Origin: CANJIV01 sp046330225
GTDB taxonomy: Bacteria > Actinomycetota > Thermoleophilia > Solirubrobacterales > Solirubrobacteraceae
Length of the DNA: 64,000 nucleotides
Direction: 5' to 3'
Assembly: GCA_046330225.1 (NCBI GenBank)
Contig: JAXLTD010000011.1
Span: 1-64,000, forward strand
Both the position numbers and the translations under genes were made by a program. Position 1 is the first letter of the stretch; each line of letters starts with the position of its first letter. Below the pieces are notes generated by a model that searched no databases, was not told the DNA's origin, and saw nothing but the letters and a program-made list of their open reading frames with translations. Positions 56,373 through 63,598 of the stretch are shown in pieces.

Positions 56373-56702
56373 TTGCGCCGCCGTTCCTTCTTCGCCGTCC
56401 CCGTCGCCGCCCTGCTCGCCGCAGGCGCGCTCGCCGTGCCCACGCCGGCCAGCGCCGCGGTCCGAGACTGCAGCGTCCCGACGATCGGCAAGCGATTCGA
56501 GATCAGTTCCGTGCGGAACATGACGTGCACGCGGGCGCGCACGGTGATGCGGGGCTACCGCGGCTCCATCCGGCGCACCTTCGCCACCGGAGGCTTCACC
56601 TGCCGGCTCGTCGCCGGCCGGCTGAGCTTCGGGCAGTGGCGGTGCACGGACGACTCCGGCCGGGCGTTCCGGGTCGACCATCCCGCGTCCGATCGCGGCT
56701 AG
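56373..56702 (+). CDS. secreted small hypothetical protein, paralogue of 55561
   Basis: A 109-aa protein with a signal peptide (residues 1-28) and the shared core DCS...FEISSVRNMTCTRARTVMRGYRGSIRRTFATGGFTCRLV...GQWRC, with the same four cysteines as the gene at 55561. It starts at a TTG (56373) placed by TGGAGG. The DNA is bounded by near-identical hairpins on both sides (56245 and 56757), which suggests a duplicated or mobile unit. Confidence 0.75.
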   Translation: MRRRSFFAVPVAALLAAGALAVPTPASAAVRDCSVPTIGKRFEISSVRNMTCTRARTVMRGYRGSIRRTFATGGFTCRLVAGRLSFGQWRCTDDSGRAFRVDHPASDRG

Positions 56703-56756
56703 TCCCTCCGCTCGCGCGCGGCCGCAGCGACTGCGCGCGCGCTGCGGCTTCGCGGG

Positions 56757-56787
56757 GCCGGCGCCGGCTGCTCAGGCCGGCGCCGGC
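56757..56787. terminator. hairpin at the convergent end of the GMC oxidoreductase
   Basis: GCCGGCGCCGGC-TGCTCAG-GCCGGCGCCGGC overlaps the GMC stop codon (56772-56774) and lies 55 bp beyond the stop of the secreted-protein gene, so it may terminate both. Near-identical to 56245-56275. Confidence 0.65.
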
Positions 56788-58361
56788 ACCGTGCCGGCGA
56801 TGAGGTCCGCGGCCTTCTCGCCGACCATGATCGTCGGCGCGTTCGTGTTGCCCCCGGGAATGACCGGCATGACCGATGCGTCAGCGACCCGCAGGCCCTC
56901 GATCCCGCGGACCCGCAGGTCGGCGTCGAGGACCGCATCGTCGCCGCTGCCCATCCGGCACGTGCCGGCCGGGTGGTACAGCAGCTCGAGGCGGCGGCGC
57001 ACGTCGGCCTCGAGGTCGGCGTCGTCGCGAGCCTCGGCGCCCGGGTAGATCTCCCGGTCGATCACGCCGGCCAGGGCCGGCTGGCTGGCGATCTCGCGCG
57101 TGATCTTGATCCCGGCCACGAGCGCCGCCAGGTCCTCCGGCTCGGCCAGCGAGTTCGTGAGGATCCGCGGCTTGTCGAGCGGATCGGCAGAGCGCAGCCG
57201 GACGTGCCCGCGGCTCTGGGGCGCGACGAGGACCGGCCCCATCGTCATGGCGTGGCCGTCGTACTCCTCGAAGCCGTTGTCGACGAAGTAGGCGGGCGCG
57301 AGGTGCAGCTGCAGGTCGGCGGCCGGCAGCCCGGGCCGGGACCGCACGAAGGCGAACGCCTCGGCGACGGTCGAGGCCAGCGGCCCGGTGCGGCGCAGCG
57401 CCCACTCGGCGACGCCCTTGGGCTTGTCGGCGCCGTAGAGGCTCTCCGGGACCCGGATCGACCACACGCAGACGACGTACGGATGGTCCTGGAGGTTGGC
57501 GCCGACGCCGGGCAGCTCGTGCACGACGGGCACCCCGACCTCGCCGAGGTGGTCTGCCGGCCCGATGCCCGAGAGCAGCAGGAGCTGGGGCGACCCGATC
57601 GCGCCCGCACTGAGGACGATCTCGCGCTCGGGGCGCAGCACCTGCTCGGCGCCGGCCTGGTCGCGGTAGCGCACGCCCGTCGCCCGCCCGCCGTCGACGT
57701 CGACGCCGGTGACCGTGGCGTTCGTGACCACCTCGAGGTTCGGGCGCTTGAGCGCCGGCCGCAGGAACGCATCGGCCGTGCTCCAGCGCCGCCCGCCCCG
57801 CTGGGTGACCTGGGCCCAGGCGGCGCCGTCCTGCTCGGGGCCGTTGTAGTCCGCGATGCGCGGGATGCCCGACTGCTCGGCGGCCTGCAGCATGCGCTCG
57901 GTGAGCTTGCGCGGTGAGCGCGGGTTCTCGACGCGCAGCGGCCCGCCGGCGGCGTGGTGCTCGGAGGCGCCGCGCTCGTTGTCCTCGGACTTCAGGAAGT
58001 AGGGAGCAACGTCCTTCCAGCCCCAGCCCGCCGCGCCCTGCGCCTCCCACAGGTCGTAGTCGAGCGGGCGGCCCCGGACGTAGAGCATCGCGTTCATCGA
58101 GCTCGAGCCGCCCAGGCTCTTGCCGCGCGGAACGTAGAGCGAGCGGCCGTCGCAGTGCGGCTCGGGGTCGGTGGCGAAGTCCCAGTCCAGGCCCGTCTTG
58201 AACTGCTTCGCGAAGGCCGCAGGGATCTTGATGTTCGGATGGCGATCCTTGCCGCCGGCCTCGACGAGGGTGACGCGTACGGACGGGTCCTCGGTGAGCC
58301 GGGCAGCGATCACGCAGCCGGCCGAGCCGGCGCCGACGACGACGTAGTCAGGGGAGGTCAT
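56772..58361 (-). CDS. GMC-family FAD oxidoreductase (choline dehydrogenase-like)
   Basis: A 529-aa glucose-methanol-choline oxidoreductase. FAD motif VVVGAGSAGCVIAARL; GMC signature 1 in VPRGKSLGGSSSMNAMLYVR; signature 2 in GAIGSPQLLLLSGIGP; the catalytic region in LLYHPAGTCRMGSGDD and GGNTNAPTIMVGEKAADLI. Substrate is an alcohol of unknown identity (choline is one option). ATG at 58361 chosen so the FAD motif is N-terminal. A GTAAAG-N8-CTTTAC dyad lies between it and the divergent gene at 58434. Confidence 0.9.
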   Translation of the reverse strand: MTSPDYVVVGAGSAGCVIAARLTEDPSVRVTLVEAGGKDRHPNIKIPAAFAKQFKTGLDWDFATDPEPHCDGRSLYVPRGKSLGGSSSMNAMLYVRGRPLDYDLWEAQGAAGWGWKDVAPYFLKSEDNERGASEHHAAGGPLRVENPRSPRKLTERMLQAAEQSGIPRIADYNGPEQDGAAWAQVTQRGGRRWSTADAFLRPALKRPNLEVVTNATVTGVDVDGGRATGVRYRDQAGAEQVLRPEREIVLSAGAIGSPQLLLLSGIGPADHLGEVGVPVVHELPGVGANLQDHPYVVCVWSIRVPESLYGADKPKGVAEWALRRTGPLASTVAEAFAFVRSRPGLPAADLQLHLAPAYFVDNGFEEYDGHAMTMGPVLVAPQSRGHVRLRSADPLDKPRILTNSLAEPEDLAALVAGIKITREIASQPALAGVIDREIYPGAEARDDADLEADVRRRLELLYHPAGTCRMGSGDDAVLDADLRVRGIEGLRVADASVMPVIPGGNTNAPTIMVGEKAADLIAGTVPAPA

Positions 58362-58391
58362 CGTCCGATCCTCGCGCACCCGCGCGCGGGG

Positions 58392-58411
58392 GTAAAGGTC
58401 TCAGGCTTTAC
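58392..58411. promoter_or_regulatory. dyad in the divergent region upstream of the GMC oxidoreductase
   Basis: GTAAAG (58392-58397) and CTTTAC (58406-58411) separated by 8 bp, 31 bp upstream of the GMC start and 23 bp before the ATG at 58434. AT-rich arms in GC-rich DNA suggest an operator for a dimeric regulator, perhaps TetR-like. Confidence 0.5.
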
Positions 58412-58433
58412 AGAGCCCTGACGGCAGTCCGTC

Positions 58434-58979
58434 ATGGTCGCTACCGTGAAGCCCACGATGCGCGAGGAACTCGAGCGGGCGCGCGAATCGTCCGGGGGCA
58501 GCTGGCCGGTCGAGTTCGCCGTCGACGTGCCGCCCCGGATGGCCCCGCCCGGGGACGCGCCGCCGGCCCGGCACCCCGAGACGCCGGGCCGCGCCAAGGG
58601 CGGACGCAAGGGCAAGAAGGCCGGCCAGCCGCCCCGGCCGATCTCCAAGAAGGCCGAGAAGCGCTTCCGGCGAGCGATGCGCCGGCTCGAGGCCGCCGCC
58701 GACGCCGAGCACGACGCCGAGCGCGAGGCCCGGCAGGCCGCCAAGCAGGCCCGCAAGTCGGCCAAGCGCGTGAAGAAGGCCGAGAAGCGCGTGAAGAAGG
58801 CCCGCAAGCGGCTCAAGCGTGCCCGCAAGGAGATCCGCAAGGCCTCCAAGCGCGCCCGGTCCTCCGCGAAGGAGGCTCGCGCGGCGGCCGAGCGCCACGC
58901 GGAGTCCCGGCGCGACCTGCGCCGGGCCCGCAAGCGGGCCGTGAAGGCCGCCCGCGCCGCGAAGTCCGGCCGCCCGTAG
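58434..58979 (+). CDS. histone-H1-like lysine/alanine-rich protein
   Basis: A 181-aa protein. The first 75 residues are ordinary (REELERARESSGGSWPVEFAV, then a Pro-rich stretch). From about 75 on it is a Lys/Ala/Arg-rich helix with repeats of the KKAEKRVKKARKRLKRARKE kind, predicted as a long basic coiled coil. The C-terminal part would bind DNA or RNA by charge, like bacterial H1 homologues. The start may be the ATG at 58434 or the one at 58458. It is the last gene before tRNA-Phe. Confidence 0.65.
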   Translation: MVATVKPTMREELERARESSGGSWPVEFAVDVPPRMAPPGDAPPARHPETPGRAKGGRKGKKAGQPPRPISKKAEKRFRRAMRRLEAAADAEHDAEREARQAAKQARKSAKRVKKAEKRVKKARKRLKRARKEIRKASKRARSSAKEARAAAERHAESRRDLRRARKRAVKAARAAKSGRP

Positions 58980-59054
58980 CCGCCGCCCCGCGCCGCCGCG
59001 TCAGGGCGGCCCGGCGCGCCGAACGCCGATCCCCCGCGCTACCCTGCCACCCGC

Positions 59055-59127
59055 GGCGAGATAGCTCAGTTGGTAGAGCACACGACTGAAAATCGTGGTG
59101 TCCCCGGTTCGAGTCCGGGTCTCGCCA
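59055..59127 (+). tRNA. tRNA-Phe (GAA)
   Basis: A 73-nt cloverleaf: acceptor GGCGAGA pairs with TCTCGCC plus discriminator A, the D-arm is GCTCAGTTGGTAGAGC, the anticodon stem-loop is CGACTGAAAATCG with GAA anticodon, and the T-arm is CCCGGTTCGAGTCCGGG. CCA is not encoded. The accessory block begins immediately downstream, so its 3' end is a candidate integration site. Confidence 0.95.
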
Positions 59128-59370
59128 CTCCGTTGGCACTGGCGCGGTGCATCCAGAATCCCCGTCCCGAGCGGGGCTTCGGTGTTCCGAGGCTCCTGTG
59201 ATCTTCGATGTAGATCGGCCGGAATAGACGTAGTTCGTTTCACGCTCGTTGCATGGGCTGGAGCCGCTGAGGAGCGCTGTTGCATAGTTGCCCGGTCAAC
59301 GGTCGTCCCGTCCCGAGACAGTTGCCCGAGCAAGCGAGAGGCCGGCCTCGGCCCGTCGGCGAGAAGGACG
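59128..59370. other. 243-bp gap after tRNA-Phe, no gene seen
   Basis: Contains a small hairpin CCCCG-N7-CGGGG (59160-59176) that could terminate the tRNA transcript. No integrase fragment, attachment-site duplication or convincing ORF is seen. The composition already looks less GC-biased than upstream. Confidence 0.5.
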
Positions 59371-59796
59371 CTACGTCGCGAGGTCGACGCGCAGCGGTGT
59401 CGCGCTGACGTGGATCCCGAACTGCCGGTCGTAGCAGTGCTCGACCAGGATCTCAACGGCTTCGTCGTCCGACACGTAGCACCGGAGCGGCGGGGCGCCC
59501 TCCAGTAGCTCGATCTGGACGCACAGCTCGGCGTCCTCCCAGCGGTGGCGCTCCTCTTCCGCTCTCGCCGATGCCGCGACATCGAGCAGCGCAGGGTCGA
59601 TCGGTTCGCCGGTCATCTTCCATGCCCTCTCCTCGATGTGGACGGCGAGCCACGCAAGCGCGTTCGCCTGTCGGCGGTGCGCGGCGCACGCCGAAGCAAG
59701 TGCATCGAGTCGCTCCTCCAGCCGGCGACGTTCCGCCTGGGCGTGCCGATGGGCGCGGCCACGACCTGGTCCGAGCGGGCTGTCGGGGGTCGCCAT
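59371..59796 (-). CDS. hypothetical protein of the accessory block
   Basis: A 141-aa protein: an N-terminal Arg/Glu-rich helical region (HRHAQAERRRLEERLDALAS), a WLAVHIEERAWKMTGEPIDPAL segment and a C-terminal beta-like ending (CVQIELLEGAPPLRCYVSDD, FGIHVSATPLRVDL). No family is recognised. TACCGT ends 7 nt before the ATG at 59796, the leaderless layout of the window, which supports the start. Confidence 0.6.
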   Translation of the reverse strand: MATPDSPLGPGRGRAHRHAQAERRRLEERLDALASACAAHRRQANALAWLAVHIEERAWKMTGEPIDPALLDVAASARAEEERHRWEDAELCVQIELLEGAPPLRCYVSDDEAVEILVEHCYDRQFGIHVSATPLRVDLAT

Positions 59797-60018
59797 GGCC
59801 GCGACGGTACGGCCGTCGCCGTCTTGAACCGGCAGTCGATTGTTGGACGTGCTGTTGGACCCCCACCGCCGGGGTGTTGGACGGCGGGGTACCGCAAGTT
59901 GACTGCCAACCGGCGAATCCGCAGCAGGAGCGGGCGGGAACGCGAACTCCCGAACACCGCAGACCCTGTTCCCGACGGCAAGAAGAAATGGGGCGGCTGC
60001 GGCAAGAGCGCTCGGCGT

Positions 60019-61920
60019 CTACAAATCCATCCAGACCTCGGGGCCACGCCAGTGCTGCGCGATGAGGTCCGCGAGCTTCTCGCCCCTGACATCGACATCG
60101 ACCTCCGACCAGGTCTCGGGGTGGTCCTTCACCAGATCCCGGTTGAGGTGAAGGATGGAATGTTTGTCGAGCCCTGCTCGCTTCGTGGGCCACGCGGCGT
60201 TGCCGACAGACGGGTTCAGCTTCTTCGTCGCGAGGGTCAGGTTCCCGAGCCGGTGGATGTGCGCGTCGCGTTCGGCTTCGAGCTCGTGCCGGACCTCGTC
60301 AGGGAGCTCCTCTTCCGCCACCGGCCAATGCGACCGCCACTTCTGGGGCAGAACGTGCTCAACCGTGAGCGACATGCCCAGCTGTGGCGCATCCTGCTCC
60401 TTGATCTCGGCGTAGCCGCCGCTGGCGCGACGACGTTCGAGCTCGCACGCCTCCAGCAACAGCCGCACACGACGGACCGGCTTCTGCCGGTTGTAGAGCG
60501 GCCGCTCGATCAAGGTCTTCCGCACCAGTGGATCGCCGGGCCACAGCTCCGTGTCGAGCGTCGCGTCGCGCAAGAACCGGATGATCGGGATGTGCGGGGC
60601 ATCTGACGCCGCCTCGATGCGCTTGAGCAGCTCGACCGCGGTGCGGTTGTAGTTCTTGGACGTGTAGTCGCAGATCATCCGCCGGACGACCCAACTCTCC
60701 AACGCCCGGAGCGCCCCGTCGCGCTCAACGGCAGTCAGCTGACCGTCGCGCTCGGCCATGAACAGACGCAGGACCACGGGGTACAACGTGGTCGTGTCGA
60801 GCAGGTTGAGGCGGTCAAAGAACCGTCGCGGGACGGATCCCTCGGGCTGCGACTCGAAACTCCGGTAGAGCCGAGCGTCAGCGATGAAGCCGCCGACGAG
60901 CGGCGTGATCTCGTGGTCGGGCACGGCGTCTGGAAGCGCGTGGCGCTGGAACTCAACGAAAAGCCCGAGGGCCGGCACCTCGTCGCGCTTACGGACGGTC
61001 AGCCAGTGCATGAGGAAGAGCTCGGCGCGGGGCCGCTTGAAGCGGCCCTGCCGCTGCTCCTCGCGCCACCATTTCGCATCCAGCTCGCGCCATACGTTCT
61101 GGTCGAGCTCGTCGAGATCGACCCTCGCCATGTCGGCTCGGCGGAACACATGGTTCTTCACGAGGTCGATCGCGAGGAGAGGCGTTCCCTGCGCGTTCAG
61201 CGACTCGAAGATCTCCTGGGCGTTGTCGCCCTCTTCGAGCTCGATGACCACGAACTTCAGGTGCGCCCGGAGCACGCGGTGCAAGGCCTTGACGTGCTTC
61301 TCCCGGTCGCCGTCGTCGACCTCGGCGATCCATTCGTCGAGCTCGTCCTCGAAGTAGGCGTAGGCCTCCTGGATCCTGTTGTTCGGGTCGTCCGGCATCG
61401 ACTGCGGGCCGTCCGGATGCATGACGGCCTCGTATGCCGCACGATTCACATTGGTCGGCCAGAGCTTGTGGCGCTCGTACGGCTTCGGGTCGTGCTTCTC
61501 GGCGTTGAGGCGCAGATCGCGCAGCGCCTCGGCGGCCGTGCCGAACCCCTGTGCCTCCGCCAGCCGCTGCGCCGCGGCGATCAGCAGCTGCGCCGTCGTG
61601 AAGCGCTGCTGACCGTCGATGACCTCCTGATGAGGAATGCCGCCGAACGACTTGTCGAGCTTGCCGAGGACGACGGCCCCGAAGAAATGGTCCGTGAACG
61701 CCGCGAGGTCATCCTCGGCCACGCCTTGTGTCAGGTGGTCCTGACGCTTGAGGTATCGACCGACCGTGTCCCGGACGTCCTCCCAGAACGGGGTCAGCCG
61801 GTCCTCGCTCGGGTCCTCGATGTCGCGCTCCCACACATAGGGACGCTGGAAGAGCGGAACGCGGTACTGGATCGCCGTGTCGAAGATCTTCTCGATGGGG
61901 TAGGCGTCCGCGCGCACCAC
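60019..61920 (-). CDS. DUF262/DUF1524 nuclease-like protein (GmrSD-type)
   Basis: A 633-aa protein with the two domains of GmrSD-type enzymes. The N-terminal DUF262 (ParB/nucleotide-binding) has VPLFQRPYVW and QEVIDGQQRFTTAQL; the C-terminal DUF1524 HNH-like nuclease has SLTVEHVLPQKWRSHWP and RLGNLTLATKKLNPSVGN. Such proteins restrict modified foreign DNA (GmrSD, SspE, BrxU), and most are in defence islands. TAGCGT lies 3 nt before the GTG at 61920; the GTG at 61917 would give the more usual 6-nt leaderless spacing. Its role in defence is inference. Two small genes lie upstream on the same strand. Confidence 0.85.
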   Translation of the reverse strand: MVRADAYPIEKIFDTAIQYRVPLFQRPYVWERDIEDPSEDRLTPFWEDVRDTVGRYLKRQDHLTQGVAEDDLAAFTDHFFGAVVLGKLDKSFGGIPHQEVIDGQQRFTTAQLLIAAAQRLAEAQGFGTAAEALRDLRLNAEKHDPKPYERHKLWPTNVNRAAYEAVMHPDGPQSMPDDPNNRIQEAYAYFEDELDEWIAEVDDGDREKHVKALHRVLRAHLKFVVIELEEGDNAQEIFESLNAQGTPLLAIDLVKNHVFRRADMARVDLDELDQNVWRELDAKWWREEQRQGRFKRPRAELFLMHWLTVRKRDEVPALGLFVEFQRHALPDAVPDHEITPLVGGFIADARLYRSFESQPEGSVPRRFFDRLNLLDTTTLYPVVLRLFMAERDGQLTAVERDGALRALESWVVRRMICDYTSKNYNRTAVELLKRIEAASDAPHIPIIRFLRDATLDTELWPGDPLVRKTLIERPLYNRQKPVRRVRLLLEACELERRRASGGYAEIKEQDAPQLGMSLTVEHVLPQKWRSHWPVAEEELPDEVRHELEAERDAHIHRLGNLTLATKKLNPSVGNAAWPTKRAGLDKHSILHLNRDLVKDHPETWSEVDVDVRGEKLADLIAQHWRGPEVWMDL

Positions 61921-61961
61921 ACAACGCTACCCCGTAATGCGGCGTGTCATGACGGCGCCGG

Positions 61962-62369
61962 TCAGCGCGCGAAGAACTCGGGCGCCGGCCCGAGCGGCCA
62001 CGACTCGCAGAACTGCTCGCAGTCGATCATCACGTCTGGCATGGGTCTCACCCGGTCGAGGGCGACGGCAAGCGCGCGCATGGACTCGCGCGTGAAGTAG
62101 CAGGAGCTCCCGGCGAGCATTGCATCGGGCTTGGCGTAGCCGCAGACGCGACCGACGTCGTCCGACGTGAGCGAGTAGTCCCCCAGGCGCTGGAGGAAGT
62201 CGAACGGCGAGCCACCATTGCCCAGGCCCCACTCGCGCCACTCGACACACCATCCGGACTCGGAGTGCTGGCGCAGGACCGCTCCGTCGATCGCTGGCGC
62301 AAGCTGCCGCCCCCACTCTGCGGGCACGCCACGCGACCCGCGCCCGCGCGGCATCGGCCAGGGCCTCAT
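61962..62369 (-). CDS. unknown protein coupled to 62366
   Basis: A 135-aa protein (MRPWPMPRGRGSRGVPAEWG...FDFLQRLGDYSLTSDDVGRVCGYAKPDAMLAG...MIDCEQFCESWPLGP). No family recognised; several Cys and Trp residues, no membrane segment. Its ATG overlaps the stop of the gene at 62366 (ATGA, 62369-62366), so translation is coupled. The DUF262 gene follows after 41 bp on the same strand, so all three may be one transcript. Confidence 0.65.
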   Translation of the reverse strand: MRPWPMPRGRGSRGVPAEWGRQLAPAIDGAVLRQHSESGWCVEWREWGLGNGGSPFDFLQRLGDYSLTSDDVGRVCGYAKPDAMLAGSSCYFTRESMRALAVALDRVRPMPDVMIDCEQFCESWPLGPAPEFFAR

Positions 62370-63022
62370 GCGACTACCGGGCTGTCGACAGGCGGATCGG
62401 CGAGCATGCCCTGCTTCAGCGCCGCCATGTTGTCGATCACGCGGGCGGCGACGACTCGGTGTCCGCTGTGAAGTCGCCAATCGGGGGACGCGACGTAGCT
62501 CCGATCGCCAACGCGAGGCACGATCGACACGGCGCAGTCGGCGAACATGCCGCTCAGGTGGCGATGCGGAAGCCGGCCACCGTGCTCCCAAGCAAGCGGC
62601 ATCAGGACGATGGACTTTGCCGGGCGGGTCGCCTGAGCCAGTGTGGGGTCCAGCACGAGCCTGTCGGTCAGCAGGACGAGATGGCCCTGCCAACCGTTCC
62701 TCGACGGAGCCCGACCGGAACCCCGGCCGCCGATCTCCACGATGTATCCGCCGGCGCGGACCATCGCGTCGACCTCCGCAGTGGATTGTGGTGCGCGCCC
62801 AAGGCGTCCTGCCTCCTGCATGTATGCGGCGTTGGCCACCGTAGTCTCGACAACCTGAGGCTTGGCCGCGATGCCGACCGAGCGGAGGACCTCCTGGAGC
62901 GTGCGACAAGCTCCGATGCAGCAGTTCGGAAGCCAGCCGACCTCCTGAGTGGCGGCCCAGACCTGCTGAGTGGCCGCCAGAGCGAGCCGGTCCTCGTCCT
63001 CGTGCGTGAGCGTCTTCGTCAT
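62366..63022 (-). CDS. transglutaminase/cysteine-peptidase-like protein
   Basis: A 218-aa protein. NCCIGACRTLQEVLRSVGI (Cys34/35), WQGHLVLLTDR (His114) and LVLDPTLAQA (Asp125) have the order and spacing of a Cys-His-Asp transglutaminase or papain-like triad, and the His-then-LDPT pattern is typical of actinobacterial proteins of that type. No signal peptide. TACGGT ends 8 nt before the ATG at 63022, so it heads a likely three-gene operon with 61962 and the DUF262 gene. Function unknown; whether it modifies or cleaves a partner is open. Confidence 0.65.
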   Translation of the reverse strand: MTKTLTHEDEDRLALAATQQVWAATQEVGWLPNCCIGACRTLQEVLRSVGIAAKPQVVETTVANAAYMQEAGRLGRAPQSTAEVDAMVRAGGYIVEIGGRGSGRAPSRNGWQGHLVLLTDRLVLDPTLAQATRPAKSIVLMPLAWEHGGRLPHRHLSGMFADCAVSIVPRVGDRSYVASPDWRLHSGHRVVAARVIDNMAALKQGMLADPPVDSPVVA

Positions 63023-63217
63023 GCAGAGCGACCGTAGGTCGCGGATAGAGATGAACCGGTTCCTTCGCAGCGGACGCCACGGGGCTCAGCGCCGCCGCCA
63101 TCGCGTTTCGGGCGTCTCAGGGAGACAGAGCTGTTGCTGTCAGCGTCAGCCCCGGTTCGCCTGCGGCATGCGGCGCCATGTACGAACCGCGACGGGCTCG
63201 TACGGATGTGCAACGGA
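63023..63217. other. 195-bp gap, promoter of 63022 gene only
   Basis: Holds the -10 of the gene at 63022 (63031-63036). Nothing else is recognised. Confidence 0.5.
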
Positions 63218-63448
63218 TCAGCTTCGGAAGTCTCCACCCGCGCGTACCACGGCAAGCGCGGTCGCCCATTCCCACTCGTGGACGCGTCGCCCGGACTCGG
63301 CCACGACTCGCGCGAACGGCAAGCGGGCGCCACAGATGGACGCAGGCTGACCATCGAGGGTCACTCGGATGGCGCATGCGGCGCGCCGCTCGGCGAGGGT
63401 CGGCTGTGGCTGTCGAGGGCTGCCCACGGTCCGTTTCTTAGCGTCCAT
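63218..63448 (-). CDS. small hypothetical protein
   Basis: A 76-aa ORF (MDAKKRTVGSPRQPQ...; the body AACAIRVTLDGQPASICGAR and FARVVAESGRRVHEWEWAT reads like a compact alpha/beta protein). The frame is open further upstream to 63595, so the start is unsettled. No family recognised, and no good ribosome site before 63448. It is divergent from the PLD-type gene at 63599. Confidence 0.45.
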   Translation of the reverse strand: MDAKKRTVGSPRQPQPTLAERRAACAIRVTLDGQPASICGARLPFARVVAESGRRVHEWEWATALAVVRAGGDFRS

Positions 63449-63598
63449 GCCGCGCATCAAGGCTCGGCGGCGCACGCTTTTCACACTCGCGATGCTGAGC
63501 CGGTACACACCGGTGCTCTTGTTGCGCGGTTGTTGCAGGAGCGCGCCCAACGGGCGCTCCGCCCGCAGCTGTCCGCGTTGCGCCAGAATCCGCATCTC

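Noticed and set aside
59128..59370. Integrase remnant or attachment site next to tRNA-Phe
   Set aside because: No tyrosine recombinase motif and no repeat of the tRNA 3' end is visible up to 64 kb; the second site, if any, lies outside the window.
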